Below are positions 43,657-54,479 of a stretch of DNA of 64,000 nt, piece after piece. This DNA comes from Paratinospora sagittata (Eukaryota > Streptophyta > Magnoliopsida > Ranunculales > Menispermaceae), in the NCBI GenBank assembly GCA_035771175.1, contig CM069596.1, positions 12,233,001-12,297,000 on the forward strand. The letters run 5' to 3'. A program made the position numbers and the translations under genes. Numbering within the stretch: position 1 is the stretch's first letter; every line of letters begins with the position of its first letter. A model generated the notes under the pieces. It was not told the origin of the DNA. It saw only the letters and a list, made by a program, of their open reading frames with translations, and did no database searches.

Positions 43657-45116
43657 TGTAATACCCTGTATTTCACAAAAAAAAAATTCGTTTGGGCAGA
43701 AATATCTGGACGTTCGGGCAGCCACCCGGACGTACGAACAGGACGCCTAAACGTTCGGGCACCCACTTGAACGTTCAGGCGCCAATTTTCCTATATAAGG
43801 AAGCCCCTCCTCCTCATTTTTCTCACACCAAATCACCTTCTCTAGTGATTTTTCCCCATCTTTTCACTCATTCTGAGTTCTTGTCTGTTTGAGACTCTGT
43901 TCGAGACTCTCGGTGTGATACGACGAAGTTCTGTCTAGAGGAAAGCGCCAGATCTGAAAAAGAAGAAGTTCTTATCTGAATGTGGGAAACGAAACATAGG
44001 TTTGCGTGTTTTATAACTTTTATTAAAGTTTACATTCAATTATTATTATGTCTATCGTTCATTTACACTGCATTATGTCATATAATGTTTATACTGTCGC
44101 ACTTATGCCTGTATATTTGGAATTCATGTATTACACTGTTATAACGCCGAATTTGTGGTCAATCTGGCTCAACTAGACTCGGTCTTGTCCTCAGTAACTT
44201 TAAATAGTGAACCGGAGGCAGCGGGCTGCTCTAAGCGATTGGTATTTAAGCAGACCTTATTTCTCATCTCTCAACTGAGGACTGATCTAGTTGGTCTTAT
44301 TGAAAGCTATCAGCTTATACAAGTAATACTGAATGTCTTAACCTTGCACGTCGTGATACCAACCCTGATAAGAATCACCAGACGCTGCCAAAGTCAGTCT
44401 AAATGTCAAGGAAAAACCAGACCAGTAGACTAGACTAGTTCATGCATTAGCATCATACATATCACCACCTTGGGACGTATGTGGTTTATGATTCATAGAA
44501 TAGTTAGGAGCATTGCTCGCTATTCATTACATTTCTCTGGAGAGGGACGTACAATGAGAACCCGGCTACGCCTGGGGAGGGACATCAGTACGTGAATCCA
44601 GAGCATCGTTCCTGAGGAGGGACGTACAGTGAGAACCTGGCTACGCCTGGGGAAGGACATATGTACATGAACTCAGGCAATGTAAGTTCATCAAACCATT
44701 ACGAGACGGTGTCATGCATACATACATATTGATTGATTATGATGCTCTCATATGTATTTAAGATATTTGATATTGAAGTATATTTTATTAATTGTTATAC
44801 TCACGAACTATTCTACCCACTGAGCACGTTACGCTCACTCCATTATTATCCAATTTTTAACAGGAAATTAGGGTGGACTGGGTGCAAGTTTATGGGGCCC
44901 ACATTTTGTACCCTTTGTATTATTCATCGGGGATTTTGGGGAGTATGTTCCCTTGACTATGTCATGTACAAATGAATTCTGAATTAAATTAAATCAGATT
45001 TGTACTGTATTATATTTTTCGTTGCGCACTCTGTTGTTACCATTATTATAATTCCAAATGTGCGCCCCGTCCGCGAGTGTACCGCCGGTTTAGGCGCATC
45101 CGGGCGGGGTGTGACA
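43657..45116 (+). repeat. Gypsy 3' LTR (1,460 bp)
   Basis: It runs TGTAATACCCTG to GGGGTGTGACA and is closest to the solo LTR at 31229-32653. Near its start it carries several CGGACGTNCGGGC/ACGTTCGGGC phrases (43704-43782), before TATATAAGGAAG. Confidence 0.87.
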
Positions 45117-46612
45117 AAAATAAATTTAATAATATCATTTATATTCCAAATAAGGTTACAAGTTAAGATAGAAGGATACTCTTTCAATTTCTATGCCACG
45201 GACTATAGATTCCCATTAGACAAATTGAATATTGAGCCATGAGTGTACTTGCCCTTGTCCATCCATTATGGACACAACATTTTAAATATATTCATCAAGT
45301 AGAATTAACAAGTTTAAGTCTAAGGCATAAACATATAAAATAACCCATGAAATCTTCAACGACCACTATAATGTTCCAAAAACATTGATTTCTAATACAA
45401 CCCATTTAATTGATATAATCAATTATTAAATAATTACTCAGTCCTACTACCATAACGCTACTCAAGCCACTAACTCGCCCCTACTACTATGAGACACGTC
45501 ACAAACTTGCGACTCTATTCTTTCATGTACCTGCATGTGAAAATAGGGGTGAGCTTGAAAGCCCTGTGGGTCATCTAAACAATTCACAACATTTTATCAT
45601 GATATATACACAAGAACATTACAAACAAGTTTCACACATTAATCGTTGCAAAATTTAATTGTTTGAGTTGAGAATTCCATCACGTTCCAAATCATGTACC
45701 TTTAGGAAATGAAACCCAAGATGGCAGTACCCAAAAATTAAAAACTCATTGGCGATATTCATCATGAATAACTGGACCATAATAATTATAGTCATTGGCG
45801 ATATAAATTAAAATAACTGCCCTAAAATAATAATTGGTGAATAACTGCTCCATATGTGTTATTCTTATCTTAATCGTGTTCTTTAATGATGTCACAATAT
45901 CATACATACAACATAAATATGATATATAACTTCTATTCACATGATATGTTCAAACTCCACAACACATGGTATCATATCACAATGTCAAATAACAATAACA
46001 TTCACGCATGAACTTTATTATAACAATTATGCTAATACTCTCATCATATATCTCATCATCAAACTTTAAAAAGTACACATGAATTATGTGCATCCAACAT
46101 CAACTTGGGACAACAAATCATAATATGTACAATCATGTAAGCCAAGCATGCATGAGCAATCTAATGATACTATAAATCTAATTAATTTAATGTTCCTATC
46201 TACATATCAAAATAAAATATTATAAAGGCATAGAATCGTCCCCACCTATCACGCACGCAGTTCGTTGTTGTCAAAATTCTTGGTGCGTAACGTACATCCT
46301 CAACCTATACATATGTATTACCTTTGAATTAGTCACACGTACCTACCCAAATATATATATTACTCATATAAGCAAGATATATGTATATACATACGTATAT
46401 AACTGCTACAATATATATATATATATATTATAATAATCTGTATATATATGCGTTGGGTAACAATAAGATGTATGTATATATATACAGCTATAATATATAT
46501 GTATATAATTTGTATAGCAGAGAAGTGTCACCACTTTGTTTATAATATATATATATACTACTATAATATATATAATTTGTATAACAAAGAAGTGGTTGGC
46601 GGTGGTGGGTTT

Positions 46613-46648
<36 letters not shown>

Positions 46649-47409
46649 CATATGATATATGCATGTTGGTGGTGTGTGATGATAGTAGATAACACACTAT
46701 CATGCATCTGTTGGCCATGGTCGCAACAGTTGTTGTTGTCTCCCTTAATGCCGTAAAAATATGAAAAAAGAGAAATCTCGAAAACAGGGACGGTGAGGTG
46801 AAGAACCACACATGGCACTCATAGGCAACCCATGTCCATGAGAATGCTGAGAAGAACATGTGGTGCATCACTACACCAACGTTGTCGTTACAACATTCGA
46901 TTAAAACATGAAAAAGAGATGCAACAAGTAGAGGAGAAAAGAAAAGGAAGTGTAAAACTTACTTTTGTAGTTGCAGGATTTCCAGTTGCAAGGGCTACGC
47001 AAGGGCCACAGATCTCCAAAGAGGAAGAATGAGCTTAGGTGGGATAGTATATGAGGAGAAAAAGTGGTGTTAGATTGCATATGAAGGTTTTATATGCTTA
47101 GGGTTTTATGAATGTCTTTGGTGTATATTGACAATAGCTTAAAAGAAGGAAAATTAAAAATATATGAAAAAAATTTGAGTTGCTTTTATGGGGTTGTTTA
47201 GGAAAACATGTCAATCTTTAAATTATGGATTTGAAGGAATTATATATGATAAGAATAATATTCATCCCATAATGTGGGTGAAGCTTTAATAAAAGAAGGT
47301 ATCTTTTATATGATAAGAATAATCATCCCGTTATGGCAAGAATAATATAAAAGAAAGTATCTTTTATAATTACGTAAATACCCTTGAAATTTTTGGGGTA
47401 TTACACAAG

Positions 47410-47420
47410 TGGTATCAGAG
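47410..47420 (+). promoter_or_regulatory. Primer-binding site of the 37.2-53.1 kb element
   Basis: TGGTATCAGAG matches the complement of the 3' end of initiator tRNA-Met. Originally it lay three bases after the 5' LTR end. The 7.3-kb palindromic element now separates them. Confidence 0.85.
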
Positions 47421-47726
47421 AGGGTTCTCTGAAATCATGGTCTAACAACCTAGAGTCTAGATCCTATGGTCAATTTAGGGTGTGTTTTAGGTTTCTCGTT
47501 TCTCGCACCTTAGAATTAGAAACCCTTGCTGTCACTTCAGCGATTTGTATTTTTCAATTATCGCATTCGCTATGTAATCATCTCGATGACGTCAGCTCAC
47601 TTCTGCATGCCATATCACATTTAATGCATGACCGCCTTTGAGACGTTTTATATAAATCTACACTTCGTCTTCACTTGCACCATCTGCAGTGAAACGTCTC
47701 GTCGTCTCATCTTCTCAAACCCTCCA

Positions 47727-48296
47727 ATGGCTTCCAGAAACCCTGTATCCCAAAAGCATCCATGAGAAGAATCTTCTTCTTCAAGTGGCTTCTCTTTGTC
47801 TTCTTCTTTCGATGATTTGTTTGAAGTTGTCGCAGGATGTAGGTATCTGAAAACTGTTTCCAAGCCACCTCTAGGTTTCCCCAGGGCTGAATCGCAACCT
47901 CCCATAAAGCCAGCACAAGAGCCATCCCATGCCGACCATGGAGAATCTTTAATCAAGAATCTCTTAAACCAATCGTCCGAGTCCAACTCTGCCAGTTTCT
48001 AGTTTGTTGTCGAGGTGCTCTTCGAACAGGAGAAGAGATTAAGGGAACTTGAGAGAGTCAGCAGACTTCAAAAGGACATGTTGTTTACTCTTCTAAAAAA
48101 GGTGGATAAATCTGAAGTTGTTCTTGAAAATGCAATCAATGGGACCTTCGCCTTTGCTATGAGCCAGATTATAAGGCTTAATCTAGTGCTTGCCCATATT
48201 GAATGCATGGGTGCAAGAATAGCCGAACTGCCTCATCTGCCAAGATCTGACGCACCTCAATTTCTTAATGCTCAAGGCTCTCCTCATCAAGGTTGA
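47727..48296 (+). pseudogene. Unrecognised ORF of the non-autonomous element, two stops
   Basis: One frame from ATG 47727 reads MASRNPVSQKHP, a TGA, then a Ser-rich stretch, SFDDLFEVVAGCRYLKTVSK, PPLGFPRAESQPP, a TAG at 48000, and LFEQEKRLRELERVSRLQKD followed by a helical segment to 48296. Apart from the two stops the frame is open for 190 codons. It could be a leftover of a gag leader or of the envelope-like ORF of Sireviruses, but no motif proves this. Confidence 0.45.
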
Positions 48297-49949
48297 GTTC
48301 CACTGCTCCCTGCTCCTGTCTGTCGGTCAGTTGGTCTGTCTTTTGGTTGTAATCTTTAAAACCTCTTGTTAAGATGGTCTTCTGGACCTTGAAAACTCAT
48401 TATAATGTTTAATGGCGGTTTCCCTTTTTTAATTACCAAGAAGAAGTTTATTAAGCTATCTTTTTATCTCTCATCCATCTTTTAATGCTTTACTTTATTT
48501 GAATGATTGATCTTCTTGAATCTATGTGCTTGCTACATTTCATACTCATACTGCACACACTAATCACTATTCAAAATTTGATTGATTTATGCTCTGATAT
48601 GCCTGATTCTATGGTTGCAAAATTATTCTCGAATTTATTTGTAGCATAACTATGTTGCTTGTTTGAACATGATTTTATCTGTCATCATACTAATATCATC
48701 TTGTTCATATTTTCTGATAAACTGCATCTTGATGAAATCTTACTATATCTAATGCATTTATCAGTTTATTGATGACATCTTTCTTAACCAGTCACATCTA
48801 TCTTGAGTATCTGATATGCTTATCTGTGACTGTCTGATAAATATCATGATATTACTTATCTTGCATTTTATATATTATCATGATTATTTATGCTCATTTT
48901 GAACTAGTGATATCTGATCATCTGATGATCAGGTAACACAATAGCTGGGCTGTGCTTTAATAGTTTATTTTTGCATATGCTAGTTCATTTCATGATCATG
49001 CTTGCTCTAATTTTAAATAATCGTATCTATGCATAATTCATGTTTATTTATAGGCCATATTCTCAACTGTATATCATATGCCTATACCTTGAACAGAATC
49101 TTGCCTACACTCATGACCATTATATGTTGGCATTATTCTTTCAACGATTTCCTAATGTTGATGCATCTGCTTATCAAACTCATGGATATCTGATTTCTAA
49201 TGAGTACATACCCTTCCAAATGCCTTCTCATTAGAATCAGCGAATCGAACAATCTAGGCCATGCTTTAATTGAAATTACTTGCCTAGTTTTGGTTCAATG
49301 AATGTATGTTGTGTCTCCTATAAAACTTAGCATATATTCAGCATGTTTAGACTTTGATACATGGTATCAGCATGTTTATCATACATATCCTCACATGTCT
49401 AAACTATGGAAAGTTTATAAATTTTCATCTCACATGCCATTGATGTTGCTCCATAATATTATATTTTGTCTGCATCAATTAACTGTGATTTTTGATGTCT
49501 GATAGATGCCATGAATTTCAACTATACACTTTGCATCTTATTAGAATCATAATAGCTAGGCCCTGCTATATCATAAATTTTTTGCCTATGCTATAAGTAT
49601 GTTTGTGCTTGTTCATTTAGATATCTTAAAGCATACTCTGTGTTTGGTTTGGTTTAATTATCAAATTTACATTTATGCCAAACACTAAGGAGAATAATTG
49701 CCCACGATTAAAAAAATTCTTTATGAATTCATCTTTCGGTAATTCTTTCTCATTCCCTCAGACTACGATTCTTGGCTACGTTATTATTTCAAATATTTTA
49801 GCCTATGAATTAGTCAAACTATTTCTCTATGTGCTTAAAAATAAGATCTGTCTCTCACGAGATTTCAGTATAGTAGACCTTACGCATTCTCATGCACCTA
49901 ACTATGACACGACGTTATAAATCATCTTGAGGGTAAATGCACAAAGTAA
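48297..49949. other. Non-coding interior of the non-autonomous element
   Basis: This is AT-rich sequence with many short CTGAT/TATCTGAT phrases (48590-48930) and no recognisable retrotransposon domain. An 81-codon frame at 49675-49920 is not recognised. Confidence 0.45.
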
Positions 49950-50197
49950 AGGGGAGTCTCCATGTAAGGGGGAGCTTTGCTACTCTACTAAGTCAAGGGG
50001 AGATTTTATTCTTCTTTCATCACTTTTTGATGATATCAAAAGGGGGAGAAGAAAAATAAAGAAAAATAAGGGGGAGAAGAAAAATAAAGAAAAATAAGGG
50101 GGAGAAGAAAAATAAGAAGAAATAGTTCAAGGGAAAACCTTTTTGCTTAATATGCTTAATTTTTTGATTTGTTTGTTATCATCAAAAAGGGGGAGAT
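49950..50197 (+). promoter_or_regulatory. Cluster of purine tracts before the 3' LTR
   Basis: AAAGGGGAG, AAGGGGGAG, AAGGGGAGA, AAAGGGGGAGA and three AAATAAGGGGGAGAAGAAA-type repeats precede the final AAAAAGGGGGAGAT next to the LTR. Only the last one can prime plus-strand synthesis at the LTR border. Multiple tracts are a described Sirevirus feature. Confidence 0.75.
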
Positions 50198-53072
50198 TGT
50201 TAACCTATATGGTTCATCCTTAGCACATCCCTAAAGTATACTTGATGAAGTATATTTTGATGATTACAAACAAAGTAACGAACGTTTTTCAAGAACTTAT
50301 CTTTGCACCAAAAGAAAAGTAAAAAGCCAAAGAACGACTCGATCAAGGAACTCAAAGCTTACATCCAACGATCAAGCTTGTTTCAACTAACGGACTTCAA
50401 CAATCACATCATGATTTCAAGATCACTTCTCTCGGACGTTTTGATCAAGCTTCAAGACTGTATCTCTCTATCAACGTTCAAGTCATTCAACTCCGAATTA
50501 CTCTTATTGAAGATCTCATAATGAAGAGTTGGATTTAACGGTTATGAGAAACGAGAAATACACAAAATATTTAAGGTATATCTTTCTCTAATCGTTATTG
50601 CTCAAAATGTTTTTTAAAACCATTCATATATCATTTTCATATGTTTCCTAAATCTGCATGTTTTGATGTCTTAATTATATTTCAAGAAATTTAATACTAT
50701 ATATTTAATTTGAAATATACCGAGTTTTTATTCGAATGTATCGAATATTTTATCGTGAGTCAAAACTGTTTTCAAAGAGTCTTTCAGGACGCTAATGAAA
50801 TAACAACGCTCTCATAAACTTGTTATGTTAGGACGCTAATAGGCCATTAGGACGATGATAATGCTCAAGGTTGAAATGAATTGATTAATCAGGACGCTTA
50901 CTTGTATAGTAGCGGTCTTATTTATTAGTCAACCTCTGAAATTGTCAGGAAGCTGACTCAGCATCAGCTCACTGAAAGATCTTTTAAAAGTTCCTCAAAG
51001 AATGTTTCTTTGAGGACGCTGATGGTTATAAGTTAATTAAACTATCAAGACACTTACTGGATAGGAGCGCCCTAACTTTTGGAAATCAACTTAATAACTT
51101 TCAGGATGCTGATTGTCCTTCAGCGTGTTTTTAAATGTCTTAACTTATAGGACGCTTACATAGTAGTAGCGCCCTCCTGTCATATTTTTATCTAGTAGGA
51201 CGCTATCGTAATGTAGCGCCATCATGTTTTATTTTATGTTTTAAAAGCTGGACGCTTACTCGGATAGTAGCGCCCACATGCACTTAATAGTTTTAATACA
51301 TAGCAGAACGCTAACTGTGCATTAGCGGCCTCAAGTTTAAGTCGTCTAAAAGTCATAAGTAAGTCAGGACGCTTACGAGTTAGTAGCTCCCTCACTTAAG
51401 TGTTCAGCAGGACGCTTATAGGTAGCAAGCGCTCTCAAGGAACAAAATAAAAAAGTTGATATTATGCGTTAGGACACTGATTACAGAATCAGGAAGCTAA
51501 TTCAACTACTGTCGCTGTTTGAATGAGTACACTACGTCAGTTTACTTTTTCAGTATAGACATTTGCACATAGTCCTTTTCAGACCTATCAGAGATCGTTT
51601 TTGATACATGAAATAAGTTTTTCTAAAACTTTCCTTTTTCATGAAATCTAAAAGAACCAGAATGTTAGTGAAAATTACAGTTGCTATTTTCATATAACAT
51701 TCTAACTTGGTTGTGAAAACGTTCACATTATTTGAACTTCAAATGTCTAACGGTTATGTCCCACTAAGTCTATAAATACCAACACTTAAGACCAAACAAC
51801 TTGCCAATCACTTTGTGTTGTTCCAATACTTTTTGAAAGTTAGTCTTTGTCAAAATGAATTTCATTTTTCTAATCTTTCAAAATATTTTTCACTGATACC
51901 TATACGATTTTCATATTGAGTTTAAAATATATTTCTATCTTTGAAAATCTGGTTTATATTGGTATCAACTCAAATTCTCAGCACTGATTTATATCTGGTA
52001 TCATTCATGTTGATGATAGAATTTGAGAAATAGTTCAAGATATACAGTCGTACTTGATTTCATATCTTAAGTATTGTATTGAACTATATCAGTAGTTGCA
52101 TTAAACTACTGATCGTTGAACCAGAAGTTTTCATACATATATTCTATATCTATTTTGAAAATTGTCTGTATCTTTGATTTACACCAAGTCCTCTGCTTTT
52201 AACGTCAATATTTGTCTGGTATATTTTATCTGTCGATAAAGCATTGATTTTCATATCATGATATTCATGTTTTTCGAAACTGCACTTGAGAAATACCGAA
52301 CATTGAAAGGTATATTTCAACTTAGCATTACCTACTTCACATTTCATATCTTTGTAATGTTATGTATTGTGCTTAATGTAAAGTGTTCTACTGCGTTAGA
52401 ACCACCCAACATCTTAGAGTTGTAATGCTGGTGTGTTTCTGGATTGAAACAACCAGGACAAGTGAAGGTAGTTCACTTGATGATTTCAGGATTGAAATCA
52501 TATAGGTTTTCTCTAAGCATGTAAAAGAGAAGTCGATTCATCCTCATCCAGTAAAAGGGTAAGTGTGTCCTTAACCGTAAAAAAAATAGGTTATCTCTCA
52601 GCCTCAAAATAGAAACCAATTGTTCCTTATCCTGCAAAAGGATCATGGTTCTTGCTTAGCCAGTAAAAGGAACATGGGTTTCACCTCATCCCAAGAAAAG
52701 GAAATATGGTTCTTCCTTAGCCAGTAAAAGGAACATGGGTTTTTCCTAATATCGAAAAAAGGAAAATGGTTTATCCTTAGCCCATGAAAGGATAGGTTTG
52801 CCTTTAACCTGAAAAATGGCAGTTGTAACGGTTTGGTTCTCACCTGTAAGAGAATTAGTTAGTGGATTGAGTAAATCCTAATATGGAGATTAGGTAGTGG
52901 ACGTAGGCTTGGCCGAACCACTATAAATCTGTGTGTCAAACGTTTGCGTTTTAGTCTGTGTTCTAATTTGCATCATGTTCCAATTAACTTATCTAAATCA
53001 CTAAAGTTATTGGTAGACCTTTTCAAAATTTACCATTGCACCCAATTCACCCCCCTCTTGGGTGGACCAACA
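50198..53072 (+). repeat. 3' LTR of the non-autonomous element (2,875 bp)
   Basis: This is the partner of 37231-40071, with the same order of landmarks and scattered substitutions and small indels. Near its end it differs from the 5' copy by an extra segment (about 52330-52440). It is preceded by the purine tract AAAAAGGGGGAGAT and ends GGTGGACCAACA. Confidence 0.88.
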
Positions 53073-53900
53073 CCTATATTGATTTGTCCATGCCTTCACA
53101 AACATTTCCTTACAGAGATCCAACCATGTAGATTTTAGATATTGCACCAAACCAAGATACTCACTGTACTTGTGAGATAATACTCGCTCACATAGGTGGT
53201 ATTCCTCCATTGTTTCGCTAGCAACCAACTCATTCCACAAGTCCAAAAAAACTTCAAAGTCATTTTTCTTCTCAAAGTAACCCTTTGATTTAGCCAACAC
53301 ATTTTTATTGATGTGCCATGTACAGAGTAAGTGAGCGGTATCAGGGAACAATTTGGCAACTGCAATAAGCAAAGCCAACTCTTTATCTATCACAATTACT
53401 TTGGGTAGGGACTAAGCATCCAACAATTGCCTCAATTTATCAAGTGTCCAAGTGTAATTGTCTTCACTTTCAGACTCCAAATACGCGATCGCCACTGAGA
53501 ATGTCATATCCGTTGATGAAATGCCAACAATTTGTAATAATGAAAATCTATACTTGTTTGTCTTGTACGTACAGTCCATTAACAAAACATGAGGAAAGCA
53601 TCTCACAAGATCAACAGCAATGGGATGAGCCCAGAACAAGTCTTTCACAATATCAGTTCTCTCATCACATTTGTGCTACTTAACATATGCTTCTTCTTCT
53701 AGCTTATGCAACAATTGTTACATATGAGATCTACCATTGTACTCCATTATCCTGTGCTTTTGTTGTACATTGTAGATTGTCTTCAAAGTAGATACATTAG
53801 TGTCATCTCTTTCTTTCAAAGTCATATGGATGTCGTTCGGCCTGACATTGCTTTTAGACATCTATATCATAATATCTATCTCTTCCTTTGTTAACCTTAT
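53073..53900 (-). pseudogene. MULE transposase N-terminal and catalytic part
   Basis: On the minus strand: a decayed lead-in (about 53890-53650), then VKDLFWAHPIAVDLVRCFPH and LLMDCTYKTNKYRFSLLQIV with the first catalytic Asp, SEDNYTWTLDKL, a TAG at 53411, then VIVIDKELALLIAVAKLFPD with the second Asp, HLLCTWHINKNVLAKSK, and VKAWTNQYR at the break. This is the MULE transposase family (PF10551). The reading frame runs across the target duplication CCTAT into 37230, where the domain goes on, so the 37231-53072 insertion split this gene. Further stops in the lead-in show it is dead. Confidence 0.8.
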
Positions 53901-54479
53901 GATAAGTTGAGTTTTAGTTAATGTTTTGCATGCTAATATGTTAGATTTTTTGGTTCATTTGGTTAGTTTTTTGGTGTTTTCGCATGATTAGTATATTTAG
54001 TTGTTTTAGATTTATTTAGGTTTTATATTAGGTTTTTATTATGAATAAATCACATTTTGATACATGTTAATATTAGAAATTATATACTTTAAGTTCATTT
54101 TCTTATAGTTTAATACTTTGATTAATTTCATAATGTTTACATTTGGTTTATGCTTTGTTTTGTAGGTAAATATGGAGTTTAAAGTGGTTGAAATGAAGCT
54201 CAAAAGAGATCAAGAACATATGCAAGACATGTGCAAAAAGTATGCAAAGAGTGAAGAAAAACTAAGTCCACAAGTGCAATAATGTGCACAAACCCATGAT
54301 TGGGCGCTGCAGTGCCAGGAATGGGTGTCACGGCCCCGGGGTAGGCAGAGTTGTGTGAGTTTGTGTTTTTGTGAGAGTTTTTATACCCTTTTGTGTCTTT
54401 TTACCCATTTTGCAGATGGTAGTTTAAAAATTTAAGGTTTTTGGTTTAGTAGAGTCCAACTAACAGGCCTCTATTTTAA

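Larger units (their letters stand above)
42867..45116 (+). mobile_element. Internally deleted Gypsy copy (TSD AAAAT)
   Basis: AAAAT flanks both ends (42862-42866 and 45117-45121). The 5' LTR is reduced to about 58 bp (42867-42924, TGCAATACCCTG...GCCCGGA). It is joined to the last part of the internal region at a repeated ATTGTTTTCTAGTACC phrase. Then come the extra ORF, the purine tract AAGGGGGGTAGAG and a complete 1,460-bp 3' LTR from 43657. Pol is missing entirely. Confidence 0.87.
40075..47405. mobile_element. Palindromic element with two LTRs in opposite orientation
   Basis: CAAGT flanks both ends (40070-40074 and 47406-47410). The left LTR (TGTAATACCCC...GGAGTGTGACA) is in + orientation. 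The right one is its reverse complement, so both outer ends are LTR starts and both inner ends are LTR 3' ends. Each inner end is followed by TTGGTATC, a primer-site-like motif. The two arms enclose a spacer of 343 bp. By eye the first 225 bp of the arms differ at about four positions. No gag or pol is present. The insertion lies three bases inside the internal region of the host element and shares its terminal CA as part of the target duplication. Confidence 0.82.
42740..47405 (-). repeat. Right LTR arm, inverted, carrying a Gypsy insertion
   Basis: This is the reverse complement of the left arm. It is interrupted at 42867-45116 by a Gypsy copy, leaving about 2,410 bp of LTR. It ends TTTTTGGGGTATTACA at 47405. 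Confidence 0.83.
37231..53072 (+). mobile_element. Non-autonomous Sirevirus-like element with 2.8-kb LTRs
   Basis: CCTAT flanks both ends (37226-37230 and 53073-53077). The LTRs are 37231-40071 and 50198-53072. The primer site TGGTATCAGAG lies at 47410-47420, displaced from the 5' LTR by the insertion at 40075-47405. Without that insertion the internal region is only about 2.8 kb and contains no gag, protease, integrase or reverse transcriptase. About seven purine tracts (AGGGGGAGA type) occur between 49950 and 50197, a Sirevirus habit. It depends on an autonomous relative for movement. Confidence 0.88.
29526..54471. mobile_element. Large MULE with plant mobile domain and transposase-OTU genes
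   Basis: The left end GAGGGCTGCTAGTTGGACC and the right end GTCCAACTAACAGGCCTC (54454-54471) are inverted repeats with 17 of 20 matches by eye. TATTTTAA flanks both (29518-29525 and 54472-54479), close to the 9-bp duplication expected of Mutator elements. The flank is AT-rich, so chance cannot be excluded. Inside are a plant mobile domain gene (+), an array of TTCGGT/ACCGAA palindromes, and a transposase-OTU gene (-). Plant MULEs with this gene content are known. About 17.3 kb of the interval is later insertions. A second terminal-repeat-like end lies at 30423, so two MULE copies may be fused at the left. Confidence 0.6.

Noticed and set aside
49675..49920. 81-codon ORF near the end of the non-autonomous element, considered as an envelope-like gene
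   Set aside because: No signal peptide, transmembrane or coiled-coil pattern was seen, and there is no other copy to compare within the window.
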